Positions 51,623 through 61,386 are shown, counted from the stretch's first letter. The stretch: 64,000 nucleotides of DNA from an uncultured Steroidobacter sp. (GCF_937958065.1 NZ_CALFXI010000004.1:1-64000); one strand, 5' to 3'. Numbers and translations are program-made. The notes: generated by a model not told the origin, from the sequence alone.

Positions 51623-52399
51623 ATGACCTCCACTCTGTTCGATCTCACCGGCAAAGTCGCAGTGATCACCGGCTCGAGCCGTGGCATCGGTCGTGCCATC
51701 GCGGAGCGCATGGCGGAACACGGCGCGAAAGTGGTGGTGACCAGCCGCAAGCTCGATGCATGCGAACAAGTGGTCCAGTCGATCCGGGACAAGGGCGGCG
51801 AAGCGATTGCGCTGGCGTGCAATATCAGCCGCAAGGAAGAGCTGCAGAAGCTGGTCGACGACACCATCGAACATTGGGGCGGCATCGATGTGCTGGTATG
51901 TAACGCCGCGGTCAATCCTTATTACGGCCCGTCCATCAACATGCCGGACGATGCGTACGACAAGGTGATGAACAGCAACGTCCGCAGCAACTTCTGGTTG
52001 TGCAACATGGTGCTGCCGCAGATGGCGCAACGGGGCGGCGGCTCGGTGATCATCATCTCGTCGATCGCGGGCATCCTCGGCTCGCCGACACTGGGTGTGT
52101 ATGGTCTGTCGAAGGCCGCCGACATGGCGCTGGCGCGCAACCTGTGCGCCGAGTGGGGGCCGAAAAACATTCGTGCCAACTGCATCGCGCCCGGCCTGGT
52201 GCGCACCGATTTCGCCAAGGCGCTGTGGGACGATCCGAAAGTGTACGAGCAGACCGTCAAAGTCTATCCGCTCCGCCGGATCGGCGAGCCGGACGAAATC
52301 GCCGGCGCCGCCGTATTCCTCGCCGGCCCGAGCGGCTCGTTCATGACCGGCCAGACGCTCGTGATCGACGGCGGCGGAGTCGTCGGCCGCGGCGGCTAG
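51623..52399 (+). CDS. short-chain dehydrogenase/reductase
   Basis: A 258-residue classical SDR. The cofactor motif is TGSSRGIGRAIAE (16-28), with N-A-A at LVCNAAV and the catalytic Ser in IISSIAG. The active-site Y-x-x-x-K reads YGLSKAA, and the end is the typical FMTGQTLVIDGGGV. Substrate not known; the sequence is like 3-oxoacyl-ACP reductase-type SDRs. Start at ATG 51623, the first giving a normal N-terminus. Its stop overlaps the convergent caspase gene by 4 bases. Confidence 0.92.
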   Translation: MTSTLFDLTGKVAVITGSSRGIGRAIAERMAEHGAKVVVTSRKLDACEQVVQSIRDKGGEAIALACNISRKEELQKLVDDTIEHWGGIDVLVCNAAVNPYYGPSINMPDDAYDKVMNSNVRSNFWLCNMVLPQMAQRGGGSVIIISSIAGILGSPTLGVYGLSKAADMALARNLCAEWGPKNIRANCIAPGLVRTDFAKALWDDPKVYEQTVKVYPLRRIGEPDEIAGAAVFLAGPSGSFMTGQTLVIDGGGVVGRGG

Positions 52400-54036
52400 C
52401 TCCTCGGCCGCGGCACGAAGAAGAAATCGCCCACTTCGTGCCCGGCGCCCTTGATCGACTTGAACTCGGGGGTCTGCACGAATTTGTTTCTTTGCGCGGC
52501 GACCTCGACGCGCTTGCGAATGCGGCTGAACAACTCGGGGCTGGAGAGAATGCCCTGATTGCTCTCCAGCTCATCGAGGAACGCGCGCGCGAACACGGAA
52601 TTGCCGCCGCTGCCTTCGTCGAGCACCGGCTTATCACCGCCGGATGACAGCAGCAGTCGCGCGCGCTTCGGTAGTTTGAATTTGATGTAGTCCCTCGAAT
52701 AAGTGACTTTGTCGTTGAGGAACAGATAGCTCGGATCGGTGGACAGCAAGCCTGCGTAGCAGGAGTCCGCGACCACCAGCACTCGCTTGGCGGGCAAGCG
52801 GCCGAGATGGCCGGTGATCTGTTCGTTCGGCACCCAGAACGTATCTTTCGGCGGCGCTTCGGCGTTCACTGGCAGCCAATAGCCCGCTTCGCTCCTGCCG
52901 CTCTGCAAGCGCGCACCGTGACCGGCGTAATAAATGAGCAGGTTGTCCTCCGCTTTGAGCACGCCGTTGAGATCGTTGATGGCCTTCAACATGGTGACGT
53001 CGTTGGCGTCTTCCAGAATCGACACCGTGAAGCCATACCGATCGGCCAGGATTCGCGCGGCCCGGGCGGCGTCGTATTTCGGCGTCTGCAGACTCTCGAT
53101 GCTCTGGTAGTTCTGATTGCCCATGACGATGGCGTAATAGCGCCCGAAGTTCATGCCTTCGAGCGTGCGCTCGTCAGCGGTCGGCGGCAGCTGCACCAGC
53201 TCGGTCGTACCTTGCGGGGTGCGCGTCCTCGGAATGCCGGCCAGCCGTTCGCTACTCTTGCGACGCTCCGCCTCGAGCTGGGCGATCCAGCGCTTGAGCG
53301 CTTCGATCTCCTTGCTGCTGCCGTCGGCCGTCTGCTCGACAGCGGGCTTGCTGGCGAGTTGCTCCTGCAACTCCTTGAGCTGTTTTTGCAGCAGGCCGAG
53401 CTGCGCGTCTTTCTCGGCGATGGCGGCATCGAGCTCCTTGCGCAGCTGCTCCTGCTCGCGTTGCGCGGCCGAGGTGAAGATGATGTTGTCTTCCGGCACG
53501 CCCCAAGCCTGACGATACAGGTTCAAAGCCTTGAGCCCGTCCCGCGGCACGCCCAGTCCCTGCTCATACATCGTGCCCAGATTGAACAGCGCGCGAGCGT
53601 GATTTTTGTCCGCCGCCTTCCGATACCACTTCGCAGCGGCTTCGTAGTCGGGCGCGACGCCCAGGCCGCGCTCGTAGATCTCGCCCACGTTCGTTTGTGC
53701 TTCGAGATCGCCCGACTCTGCCGCTTGCATCCAGATGCGCAATGCCGACTGCAGATCGGCCCGATCGTAGGCAACGTACTCGCCGCCGCGAATGGAACAT
53801 TCCGATGCCGTGGTCCGAATCGGCCGCCGCTGCGACAGGAAGCTGCTGTTGCCGAGCTGACGGACCTGTCCCGGCAGCAGACAATCGACGATCTCCAGGT
53901 CGGACCGCTTCACCATGCCCTTGGTAGCGGCCTGCTGGGTCGCGCCGGGCGCAGCAGCCGAGGCGATGACGAACAGCCCTGGCATCAGCAACGCCGCGAT
54001 TCCACCCAAGGTCTTCGGCAAGTGAGGCGTTTTCAT
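52396..54036 (-). CDS. secreted caspase-like protease with Sel1 repeats
   Basis: A 546-residue exported protein. A signal peptide covers about 1-28. Two Sel1-type repeats follow at about 95-170 (AQTNVGEIYERGLGV and ARALFNLGTMYEQGLGV), then a coiled coil at about 190-265. The peptidase C14 caspase domain spans about 296-500 with the catalytic dyad H373 (YYAGHG) and C426 (ADSCYAG). Bacterial proteins with this fold are called orthocaspases or metacaspase-like and usually cut after Arg or Lys. It starts 1 base after the autotransporter stop, so they form an operon. The target of the protease is unknown. Confidence 0.92.
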   Translation of the reverse strand: MKTPHLPKTLGGIAALLMPGLFVIASAAAPGATQQAATKGMVKRSDLEIVDCLLPGQVRQLGNSSFLSQRRPIRTTASECSIRGGEYVAYDRADLQSALRIWMQAAESGDLEAQTNVGEIYERGLGVAPDYEAAAKWYRKAADKNHARALFNLGTMYEQGLGVPRDGLKALNLYRQAWGVPEDNIIFTSAAQREQEQLRKELDAAIAEKDAQLGLLQKQLKELQEQLASKPAVEQTADGSSKEIEALKRWIAQLEAERRKSSERLAGIPRTRTPQGTTELVQLPPTADERTLEGMNFGRYYAIVMGNQNYQSIESLQTPKYDAARAARILADRYGFTVSILEDANDVTMLKAINDLNGVLKAEDNLLIYYAGHGARLQSGRSEAGYWLPVNAEAPPKDTFWVPNEQITGHLGRLPAKRVLVVADSCYAGLLSTDPSYLFLNDKVTYSRDYIKFKLPKRARLLLSSGGDKPVLDEGSGGNSVFARAFLDELESNQGILSSPELFSRIRKRVEVAAQRNKFVQTPEFKSIKGAGHEVGDFFFVPRPRS

Positions 54037-54037
54037 A

Positions 54038-56401
54038 TCAGAAACTCTTCTGAAAGCGCAGGCCCATGCTCACGTCCTGGAAGTTGATGAGCTCGAAGCT
54101 CTGCAGGCGCTGATACTCGATATAGCCTGAAATGCCATGGACGAACTGCGCCGACAGGCCGGTCGCGAGCCGCCAGTAGGATTCATCCGGATTGTCGGTC
54201 TCCACCAGAATCGGCGGCGTGCTGGCAGCGTTCGGATCAGCGGCGAAACGCACACCGAAGACATCGACGTCGTCCTTGAACTCACGCACGTAGTCGACGC
54301 GCAGGTGAGGCAGCAACACGCCCCAGCTCAGATTCCATGCGTACGTGACGCGAAAGCCCAGGTTGCCGGTGAAGGATTGGAACGTCTGCTTGTCGTAGAT
54401 GAGGTTCAAACCGCCGGCACCTCGCTCGGTGAAGCTGTCGATGCCGGCATCGATGTAGAAGAATCCCAGCGTAGGCGACAACGTCAGGCCGCCGAGCAGG
54501 AAGTCATAGCCGCCCGACACGCCGGCGCTATAGGTCATGCCATCGGTATTGCCGCGTGCGTCGACGTCCACCAGGCCCGAGCCGTCCACATAAGTGATAT
54601 TGCGATCGGCGACGTAGTCGGCGTTGGCGACGTTGATGATGGCATCGAAGTACAGGTTCTGGGCTGCGTACGCGGAGCCGTACAGCGAGATGGCCCATGT
54701 ATCGGTGTCGAGCCCGCCCTCGTTGCGCGGATTGAAGTCGATGCTCGACTGTCCGTACGCGAGCGACACGCCGCCGACCAGCTTGTCGCTGAAGCGGTAG
54801 TCGAGACCACCGACGAGCGCCCACTGATCGGCATCGAATGCCGGGCTGCTGTTGCTGCGATCCTTGTTGCCGAAGCTGTAACTGCCGCGCGCCCACATAC
54901 CCCACTTGTCGCTGAGCAGGCCGCCGGGCTCATCGGCGCTGGCGCCGCCGCCCAACACGCCCTTCACCATGTCGTGCAGCTGTGCCAGCGGCACCGACTT
55001 GCCATCGACGACGATATTCAGACCGGCGAGGCTGAGTCCCTTGGCGCCGCCCCGCAGCGCCATCAAACGATCCATCACGCTGGCGTATTGAGTGTTTGCA
55101 AACAGCAGCGTCTGCGTACGGGCCACGGCGAAGTCGTCGGCGACCAGTTCATCGAGCGCATCGATCTGATTCTCGGTGGTGTTGTCGATCTGCAAGCCAT
55201 TGCACCGGATCAGCAGATCCTGCTGATCGCCACTGAGCTCCGAGAGCCCGCGCAACTGGCCGCAGATGCGGTCCAATGCCAGCGCCACGCGTCGCTGATT
55301 CGGCGACAGATTGGGAAGATCGGCCAGGGTCGTGATCACGGGCCCCGCGGCGACCGTGATCATCACCGTGTCGGTTGCCTGCAGACCTGCATTGTCGATG
55401 ACCAGCAGCTGGATGAGGTTCTCACCATTGGGCAGACGAGCCTGCAGGGTCGGCGAGTTGCTCGTGCCGAGCAGGGTTTGCGTCTCGCCATCGGTGATGC
55501 GAGACCAGCGATAGGTCACGATCGTGCCATCGGCGTCGGTGGATAAACTGCCGTCGAGGGTAACGTCTTCGCCGTCTTCATTGTCGGTGTCGGCAACGGT
55601 GCGATCCGCGCCCGCATTCGCAGTAGGTCCCGTTGCGTTGCCGATCGTGATCGTGACGTCAGCGCGGGTCCATGCACCGGTTGCGTCGGTGACGATCAGG
55701 TGCATCTGCGAAACGCCGTCGGGCAGCGGGATGGTTGGAGACGGTGACGTGGAAAGCTGTGTTTCGCCGTCGCTGCCGTACCAGGCATAGGTGAGCGACT
55801 CGCCTTCCGGATCGCTGGCGGTCGCGCTGAACGTCACCTTCTCGCCGGGCGAGCCGTCCGTATCGCCGACTGTGCGGCTGCCGCCGTCGATACTCACGAC
55901 CGGAGCTTGGTTCAGATCCGCGCACGCACGCTCCTGGGCCTCGTTACCGCGAGTGACGATGCCCCCGCCAGGAGCATCGTTGATCAGCATGCCGGGGCTG
56001 CTGCCGCTTTCATGCAGCGCATTGGTGGCCGTGAGCGGCACGGACAGAACGTCGCCCGGAGTGGGCGTGTAGTTGTCATTGTGTATCAGAACGCAGACAC
56101 CGCCTGCGTCGTTCGGATCATAAACTTCGATGCTCAGATTGCTCGGCCGGGTGACGCCGCCGTTATTGAGCAGCAGGACGCGTTGCTCGGTCCCGATATC
56201 GATCTCAGGCGAGCCGCTGACCGCGCCGGCCGCGCGCAAATTGACGATGACGTTGTGGCCGATCGTGGGAATGGGAATATTGACCTGGCTGCTGAACATC
56301 GGCGGAATCGCCTGCGCCAGCGGCGCCATGGCGAGCAGCGTCGCGCCGCCCAGCCATGTCGCCAATGCCTGTCCGGCCGCTCTGAGCGCGGTCACCTTCA
56401 T
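54038..56401 (-). CDS. autotransporter with PKD/Ig-like passenger
   Basis: A 787-residue outer-membrane protein. A signal peptide ends at about residue 31 (PLAQA). The passenger contains two PKD or Ig-like domains at about 168-252 (APVVSIDGGSRTVGDTDGSPGEKVTF) and 258-350. A helical linker follows at about 360-480. The C-terminal autotransporter beta-barrel runs from about 500 to the terminal Phe (LRFQKSF), which is typical of such barrels. Short repeated aromatic strands (YGQSSIDFNPR, YFDAIINVANADYV) mark the barrel. It probably displays the passenger on the cell surface and may work with the caspase encoded next to it. Confidence 0.9.
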   Translation of the reverse strand: MKVTALRAAGQALATWLGGATLLAMAPLAQAIPPMFSSQVNIPIPTIGHNVIVNLRAAGAVSGSPEIDIGTEQRVLLLNNGGVTRPSNLSIEVYDPNDAGGVCVLIHNDNYTPTPGDVLSVPLTATNALHESGSSPGMLINDAPGGGIVTRGNEAQERACADLNQAPVVSIDGGSRTVGDTDGSPGEKVTFSATASDPEGESLTYAWYGSDGETQLSTSPSPTIPLPDGVSQMHLIVTDATGAWTRADVTITIGNATGPTANAGADRTVADTDNEDGEDVTLDGSLSTDADGTIVTYRWSRITDGETQTLLGTSNSPTLQARLPNGENLIQLLVIDNAGLQATDTVMITVAAGPVITTLADLPNLSPNQRRVALALDRICGQLRGLSELSGDQQDLLIRCNGLQIDNTTENQIDALDELVADDFAVARTQTLLFANTQYASVMDRLMALRGGAKGLSLAGLNIVVDGKSVPLAQLHDMVKGVLGGGASADEPGGLLSDKWGMWARGSYSFGNKDRSNSSPAFDADQWALVGGLDYRFSDKLVGGVSLAYGQSSIDFNPRNEGGLDTDTWAISLYGSAYAAQNLYFDAIINVANADYVADRNITYVDGSGLVDVDARGNTDGMTYSAGVSGGYDFLLGGLTLSPTLGFFYIDAGIDSFTERGAGGLNLIYDKQTFQSFTGNLGFRVTYAWNLSWGVLLPHLRVDYVREFKDDVDVFGVRFAADPNAASTPPILVETDNPDESYWRLATGLSAQFVHGISGYIEYQRLQSFELINFQDVSMGLRFQKSF

Positions 56402-56573
56402 CGCAAGCTCTCCTGACTCGATTATTCGTATTGGCTAGCCCGCGCGACGCGTATCCATCCGCCACTATCGCGCGATCGCAACGGGTCTGAAGTGCAAGCG
56501 CACGACCTCTCAGCGTCGCAAACTGTGCCGCCCTGGTTGACTTCTATTGTGACGCAGGTCGCAATCGCGTGTC

Positions 56574-57389
56574 ATGATTCTCAGGGTTGCCCTCAATGCC
56601 GTGTTGCTCACATTGCTCCTCAGCGGCTGCATGTCCGCCGGGCAGCGGCAGGATCAGCGCGCCCGCGCGGCGGGCCTGGAGATCGTTCAGGTTGAGGCCG
56701 GCGCGTTTCCCAGCATCGTCTACCTGAAACGCAGCACCACCGCCGATCATGCCAGCGCGCCGCTGACGATTTTTCTGGAAAGCGACGGCATTCCCTGGCT
56801 CGGCCGCATCCCCAGTGACGATCCCACTTCGCGTCGGCCGGTCGCGCTGGAAATGTTGATCCAGGCACCGGCGCCGGCCGCGTATGTCACACGCCCGTGC
56901 TACAACGGCCTTCGATCGGATAAATGCAACTTCGAGCTGTGGACCGGTGGGCGCTACTCCTCCGAAGTCGTCGAAAGCATGGTCGCAACTGTGCGAGACA
57001 CACAGCATCGCGTGGGCGCCGAGCGCGTTGCGTTGGTTGGATATAGCGGGGGCGGCGCGCTTGCAGTGCTGGTCGCGGAACGGCTGGAGAATGTTGCTTC
57101 GGTCATTACGGTCGCGGCCAATCTGGATACAGATGCCTGGACCGACCACCACCAGTATCTGCGCCTGTCGCAATCGTTGAATCCGGCGCTGAGCGAACAG
57201 CCCCATCCGTGGCCCGAGTTACATCTGCGCGGCTCGAACGACCGGATCGTGCCACCCGCGACCACAGAGCGATACTTCAAGCGCTATCCCCAGGCGCAAC
57301 AGCGAACGATTCAAGACTTCGATCACGTTTGCTGCTGGGTGCGCGACTGGCGGACGCTCAACGTGACTCCCACTCCGCCCGCGCCTTGA
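56574..57389 (+). CDS. alpha/beta-hydrolase lipoprotein
   Basis: A 271-residue lipoprotein: lipobox LLSGC (C19), then an alpha/beta-hydrolase fold with nucleophile elbow GYSGGG (Ser) and a His in FDHVCCW near the end. An acid residue is in GSNDRIVPP. It is anchored in the periplasm, and its substrate is unknown. Its 3' end overlaps the convergent phosphodiesterase gene by 32 bases. Confidence 0.87.
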   Translation: MILRVALNAVLLTLLLSGCMSAGQRQDQRARAAGLEIVQVEAGAFPSIVYLKRSTTADHASAPLTIFLESDGIPWLGRIPSDDPTSRRPVALEMLIQAPAPAAYVTRPCYNGLRSDKCNFELWTGGRYSSEVVESMVATVRDTQHRVGAERVALVGYSGGGALAVLVAERLENVASVITVAANLDTDAWTDHHQYLRLSQSLNPALSEQPHPWPELHLRGSNDRIVPPATTERYFKRYPQAQQRTIQDFDHVCCWVRDWRTLNVTPTPPAP

Positions 57390-58458
57390 GCGCAGTATCG
57401 GAGAAATCCGAGAACACGCCGTCGATGCCCAATTCGTAAAAGCGCCGATACTCCTGCAGGGGATCGCTGTTGTACTCGGGCGCGAGCGTGGCCGGCTCGT
57501 TGCGAAATGTATATGTGTGCACACGCAGACCGGCTCGATGAGCCTGCTCGATCACAGTGGTCGTGAGCAGCTTCGGCTGCCCGATATCACGCAGGATCTG
57601 GCGCTTCCATGGCCCGATCGCGTTCGCGTACTTCGCGACGTCGGCCAGGCTCTTCGGTCGCTCGCCGCCCCGCTCGTCGCCGTAATCAGGAATGTCGACG
57701 CCGACCACTCGGGTGCCGCTGTCGTCGTAGATGAGCGCTCCCTCCTCCAGCAGCTGCACCAGCGGCAAGGGCGTCTTCGCTCGCAGATACTGCAGGTTCG
57801 CACTCTCGAACGACTGAATGAAAATCGGCGTGCCCGGCCGATTCAAACCGCGCCGGTTCAGCGCATCCAGCAGCCGATCTTCCAACGGCAAGCGCAGCTG
57901 CAAATGAAACGCCGGATGTTTGGTTTCGGGATAGAGGCCGATGCGACGGCCGCGCTGCGCCGACTCCCGCTCGACCAGATCGAGAATCTCCTCGAACGTC
58001 GGCACGGTGAACTGACCATCGAACTGTTTCGAGCGCGCCGGATTCGGCTGTACTGCGCGCAGCTGACGAATTTCCGCGAGCGTGAAATCGCTGGCGAAAA
58101 AGCCGGTGACCTGTTTGCCGTCGAGCGTCTTGGTGGTCCGGCGCGAGGCGAACTCGGGCCGCGACTTCACATCGGTGGTGTCATCCAGCAAAGGCTCGTG
58201 TCGCGCGATCAAATGACCGTCGCGTGTCGCGACCAGATCGGGCTCGACATAATCGGCGCCGAGCTCGATGGCGAGCAAATACGACGCAAGCGTGTGCTCG
58301 GGCCGATACCCCGAGGCGCCACGATGAGCGATCACCAGCGGCGTTGTGCCGTCCAGCGTCGCCCATTTGCCGTTCGTCGCAGTAGATTGCGCTTGCGCCG
58401 TTCCGCTCATCGTCAGCACCATCGCCAGAAACAAACCCAGACCGAGAGGCCGGCGCAC
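57358..58458 (-). CDS. glpQ: glycerophosphodiester phosphodiesterase (GlpQ type)
   Basis: A 366-residue periplasmic phosphodiesterase. The signal peptide ends near residue 26 (SGTAQAQ). The GDPD domain starts VIAHRGASGYRPEHT (catalytic His-Arg) and continues with the metal-binding pair in DYVEPDLV, RHEPLLDDTTDV, and YPETKHP. It frees glycerol phosphate from deacylated phospholipids. It starts with GTG 58458, 2 bases after the SDR stop, giving a clean signal peptide; an ATG 12 codons later would cut the signal peptide short. It is probably cotranscribed with the SDR gene. Confidence 0.9.
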   Translation of the reverse strand: MRRPLGLGLFLAMVLTMSGTAQAQSTATNGKWATLDGTTPLVIAHRGASGYRPEHTLASYLLAIELGADYVEPDLVATRDGHLIARHEPLLDDTTDVKSRPEFASRRTTKTLDGKQVTGFFASDFTLAEIRQLRAVQPNPARSKQFDGQFTVPTFEEILDLVERESAQRGRRIGLYPETKHPAFHLQLRLPLEDRLLDALNRRGLNRPGTPIFIQSFESANLQYLRAKTPLPLVQLLEEGALIYDDSGTRVVGVDIPDYGDERGGERPKSLADVAKYANAIGPWKRQILRDIGQPKLLTTTVIEQAHRAGLRVHTYTFRNEPATLAPEYNSDPLQEYRRFYELGIDGVFSDFSDTALKARAEWESR

Positions 58459-58460
58459 GG

Positions 58461-59291
58461 TCAGTCGACGAAGAAATCCGGCTGGAATTGCCGGTTGCCG
58501 GGCGTGACCGCGTACTGGTCGAGGTCCGTCGTGCCCGCGCTGGCCAGCACTTCGTCGTCGATGAAGAAGTTGCCAGTGCAAGTGCGGGGATCGCGCGTCA
58601 GGATGGCGTGCGCCGCATCGGCCATGATTTCCGGCTTGCGGCCCTTCTTCGGATCGGCCAAAGCAATCACGTTCAACGCCGCTGTCGCGATGACGGTGCG
58701 CGGCCACAATGCGTTGACGCCGATGCCGTCGGCACGAAACTCTTCCGCCATGCCGAGCACGCACATGCTCATGCCGTACTTCGCCATCGTGTACGCGACG
58801 TGGGGCGCGAACCAGCGCGGCTTCATGCTGAGCGGCGGCGACAGATTGAGAATGTGAGGATTGCGGCCTGCCCGGGCCGACTCCTTGAGATGCGGCAGAC
58901 AGGCCTGCGAGCACACGAACGTGCCGCGGACATTGACGCCGAACATCAGATCGAAGCGTTTCATCGGCGTGTCGAGCGTGCCAGTGAGCGAAATCGCGCT
59001 GGCATTGTTCACCAGGATATCGACACCGCCGAACTGCGCGGCGGTTTTCTTCACCGCTTCCGCAACAGCATTCTCGTCGCGAATATCGACCTGCATGGGC
59101 AACGCCCTGCCGCCGGCGGCTTCGATGGCTTCGGCCGCGGTGTGAATCGTGCCGGGCAATTTCGGATTGGGTTGATCGCTCTTGGCTGCGATCGCGATGT
59201 TGGCGCCATCCTGCGCCGCCCGCACCGCAATCGCCAGGCCGATGCCGCGCGAGGCGCCCGAGATGAAGAGGGTCTTGCCGCGAAGAGACAT
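58461..59291 (-). CDS. short-chain dehydrogenase/reductase (HSDL2-like)
   Basis: A 276-residue SDR. The cofactor motif is ISGASRGIGLAIAVR, and the VNNAS block and active-site Y-x-x-x-K (YTMAKYG) are present. The segment AKSDQPNPKLPGTIHTAAEAIEAAGG and the ending DPRTCTGNFFIDDEVL are typical of the HSDL2-like SDR group. The group is linked to fatty-acid or steroid-like substrates in other organisms. Start at ATG 59291. Confidence 0.92.
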   Translation of the reverse strand: MSLRGKTLFISGASRGIGLAIAVRAAQDGANIAIAAKSDQPNPKLPGTIHTAAEAIEAAGGRALPMQVDIRDENAVAEAVKKTAAQFGGVDILVNNASAISLTGTLDTPMKRFDLMFGVNVRGTFVCSQACLPHLKESARAGRNPHILNLSPPLSMKPRWFAPHVAYTMAKYGMSMCVLGMAEEFRADGIGVNALWPRTVIATAALNVIALADPKKGRKPEIMADAAHAILTRDPRTCTGNFFIDDEVLASAGTTDLDQYAVTPGNRQFQPDFFVD

Positions 59292-59422
59292 GCGAAGCTC
59301 CGACGGGTTGAAAGACGGCCCATCATAGGCTCGATTCGCACAACGAGCATAGCGGCGACTTTTCCAGTCGAGTGCGCGGTCCTACTGTCGGGCAGTAGCG
59401 GCAGGCCTCGTCATATAGTCGA

Positions 59423-59571
59423 GTGGCCAACGACACTGGATATTACAAGCCAATCACCCGAAGCCCGATGCACCGGCACCGCACACTTTCACCTTGCCGA
59501 AGGTGAAAGTGCCGGTGCTGATGTTCCATGGACTGGAGGATCAAGCGCTCCTGCCGGGCGCGCTGCGCTCC
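59423..59571 (+). pseudogene. remnant of an alpha/beta-hydrolase gene
   Basis: Two overlapping frames hold pieces of the C-terminal half of an epoxide-hydrolase-like protein. The first, ending near 59449, reads VANDTGYYK. The second, from 59449, reads ANHPKPDAPAPHTFTLPKVK and runs on to PVLMFHGLEDQALLPGAL. They fit together exactly if one G was lost at about 59449, so this looks like a frameshifted, truncated relic. The 5' part of the gene and everything after ALRS are gone. It lies in the gap between the SDR gene and the Ig/FN3 gene. Confidence 0.7.
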
Positions 59572-59612
59572 CACCCCGTGTCGACGACGGGAGCGCAGCT
59601 CGCTACTTCCGA

Positions 59613-60551
59613 TTATCGAATGGTCTTCGACGCGGTGTTCGAGTTGGCGCTTTCAGCGCCGCTCGAAGAGTACGCGCGCACCGCGAAGTACCAGGTTCCC
59701 GCCGACAGATCCGGCACCACGTAACGGGTCACGCCCGCGTTGGCTACCTGGATGGTACGAGACAGATTGCTCGAGCTGGTGCCGTAATAGATGCGATAGC
59801 CAGCGAGATTGCTCAACGTCGAGCCGTCGGTGTTGCTGGTCGGCGGCGTCCAGCTGAGCGTGGCCGAGCCGTTGCTGCTGCCAGCGGCATTCACGGCAAT
59901 GCTGAACGACGGCAGCGAAGTGCGATTGGTGCCATCGCTCGCGCTGATCGTGATGCCCGAGTAAGTGCCCACCTGCGCGGCGGTCGGCGTGCCAGTGAGC
60001 GCACCCGTCGAGGTGCTGAAGCTCGCCCAGGCCGGACGATTGGTGATCGACCAGGTGAGCGCGCGGCCTTCGGGATCCGAACCGGTCGGACGGAACGAGT
60101 AAGCGCTGCCCGCGGTCACCGAAGTCGGCGGCGTGCCGCTCAGGACCGGCGGACGATTGGTCGTGCCCCCGCTGCCATCTCTCCTGGTGGATGTGATCGA
60201 GAACGCCGGCAAAGTGGCCGTGCCCGTCGCACTCCTAACAGTGATGCGAATGTCCCCCCAGGTGCCCGGGCTCGCCGGCACCACGCCTTCGAGACGTCCC
60301 GAGTACACCGAGAACGCCGCCCACGAGGGCTTGTTGACGATGGAATATCGCAGCGTCTTCTGCGCCACTGCCGGATCGTGCGCGGTCGGCCGCCAGCTGT
60401 AATAGGTATTCACATAGGCCGTCGTTTTCGGCGTGCCTGAAATCCTCGGCGCGGCCTGAGCGACGCTGGCAAACAGGGAGAACGCACAGATGAAAGCGAA
60501 AAATACTGCGAACACGCCCAGGGCGGGCGTGCACTTGGTTGAAGTGCGCAT
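59613..60551 (-). CDS. secreted Ig-like/fibronectin type III protein
   Basis: A 312-residue exported protein. A signal peptide covers about 1-34. Two putative-Ig (He_PIG-type) domains follow, at about 35-125 and 135-220 (PPVLSGTPPTSVTAGSAYSF and LTWSITNRPAWASFSTSTG). A fibronectin type III domain closes the protein at about 230-310 (TLSWTPPTSNTDGSTLSNLA and AGTWYFAVRAY). It is probably an extracellular adhesion or surface protein. The true start is taken as ATG 60551, giving a basic n-region followed by a hydrophobic core. Confidence 0.88.
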   Translation of the reverse strand: MRTSTKCTPALGVFAVFFAFICAFSLFASVAQAAPRISGTPKTTAYVNTYYSWRPTAHDPAVAQKTLRYSIVNKPSWAAFSVYSGRLEGVVPASPGTWGDIRITVRSATGTATLPAFSITSTRRDGSGGTTNRPPVLSGTPPTSVTAGSAYSFRPTGSDPEGRALTWSITNRPAWASFSTSTGALTGTPTAAQVGTYSGITISASDGTNRTSLPSFSIAVNAAGSSNGSATLSWTPPTSNTDGSTLSNLAGYRIYYGTSSSNLSRTIQVANAGVTRYVVPDLSAGTWYFAVRAYSSSGAESANSNTASKTIR

Positions 60552-60930
60552 GGACAATCCTCGCGGGTATGACACGGGAGCCGCATGGCTTACGCAGCCG
60601 ATGCAGCGCTCACCCAGAGTTGCGATCTAACGTTCTGCCTGACTCATCCTGGTCGGCCATCGCAGGCATGTAGGCTTGTCGATGTGACGAAGTGTCGCTC
60701 GTGGGCGCGCGCAGTTAACGAAAAGAAATTCGTCGGCGCAAAATGTCGTAACGCTCAGACATGTCGGCAAACGCACTCACCCGGCATTTACAAACATTCG
60801 CATACTGTTTTTCAGCGGTGTTCGATCAGCAGGCTTGTTTGCAATAGGCCGATACCAGCAAAGGGATCAGGGCGAATTGGCTTACGTGAAACACCGACGA
60901 TGCTTCGCCCGGGTGAGCAGGCCGCGCAAC
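60552..60930. other. gene-free stretch between Ig/FN3 gene and small lipoprotein
   Basis: No reliable coding frame. Two short frames cross it on the plus strand, but they have a shadow-like composition. It should hold the promoter of the Ig/FN3 gene, which I could not place. Confidence 0.6.
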
Positions 60931-61386
60931 TCAGCGCGGCATGTCGGGACAAACGCTCGGCACGCTCGCGACCACGAACGACTGCACCCGATCCTGTCCC
61001 GCGATCTGCAGCCGCAGCTCGTTTTCGTTCGGCATGGAAAGGGTCGCTTCGATGGGAATGGTCTCTTCGATCCAGCGAATGCGATCGCCTGCCGCACCCC
61101 ATTTGGAAATGCGATAGGTCTCGAAGCACGAGTCCATCAGCAACGTGCGGTCGGGAAGGAAAACCATCAGCGTGCCGCGCGAGTGTCCCGGCGTCGTGGA
61201 GACCCAGATTCTGCCGATGAAGCGGGGATCGGAGGGCTCGCCCAGTTCCTCAGTATCCGAGGACTGCGCGGTGGGCGCGGGTGGCGGTGGAGTGCGCGCA
61301 GCGGACTGTTCTTTGCTACAGGCGGTGGCGCCGAACAGCGCCACGGTCATCAACACGGCGAACCAAGCGGAGGATGGTTTGTACAT
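60931..61386 (-). CDS. hypothetical lipoprotein
   Basis: A 151-residue lipoprotein: signal peptide with lipobox ATAC (about C23), a Pro-rich linker, then a small beta-rich domain (IGRIWVSTTPGHSRGTLMVFLPD to SFVVASVPSVC). No family I can name. It starts at ATG 61386. It is the last gene of a three- or four-gene envelope cluster. Confidence 0.78.
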   Translation of the reverse strand: MYKPSSAWFAVLMTVALFGATACSKEQSAARTPPPPAPTAQSSDTEELGEPSDPRFIGRIWVSTTPGHSRGTLMVFLPDRTLLMDSCFETYRISKWGAAGDRIRWIEETIPIEATLSMPNENELRLQIAGQDRVQSFVVASVPSVCPDMPR

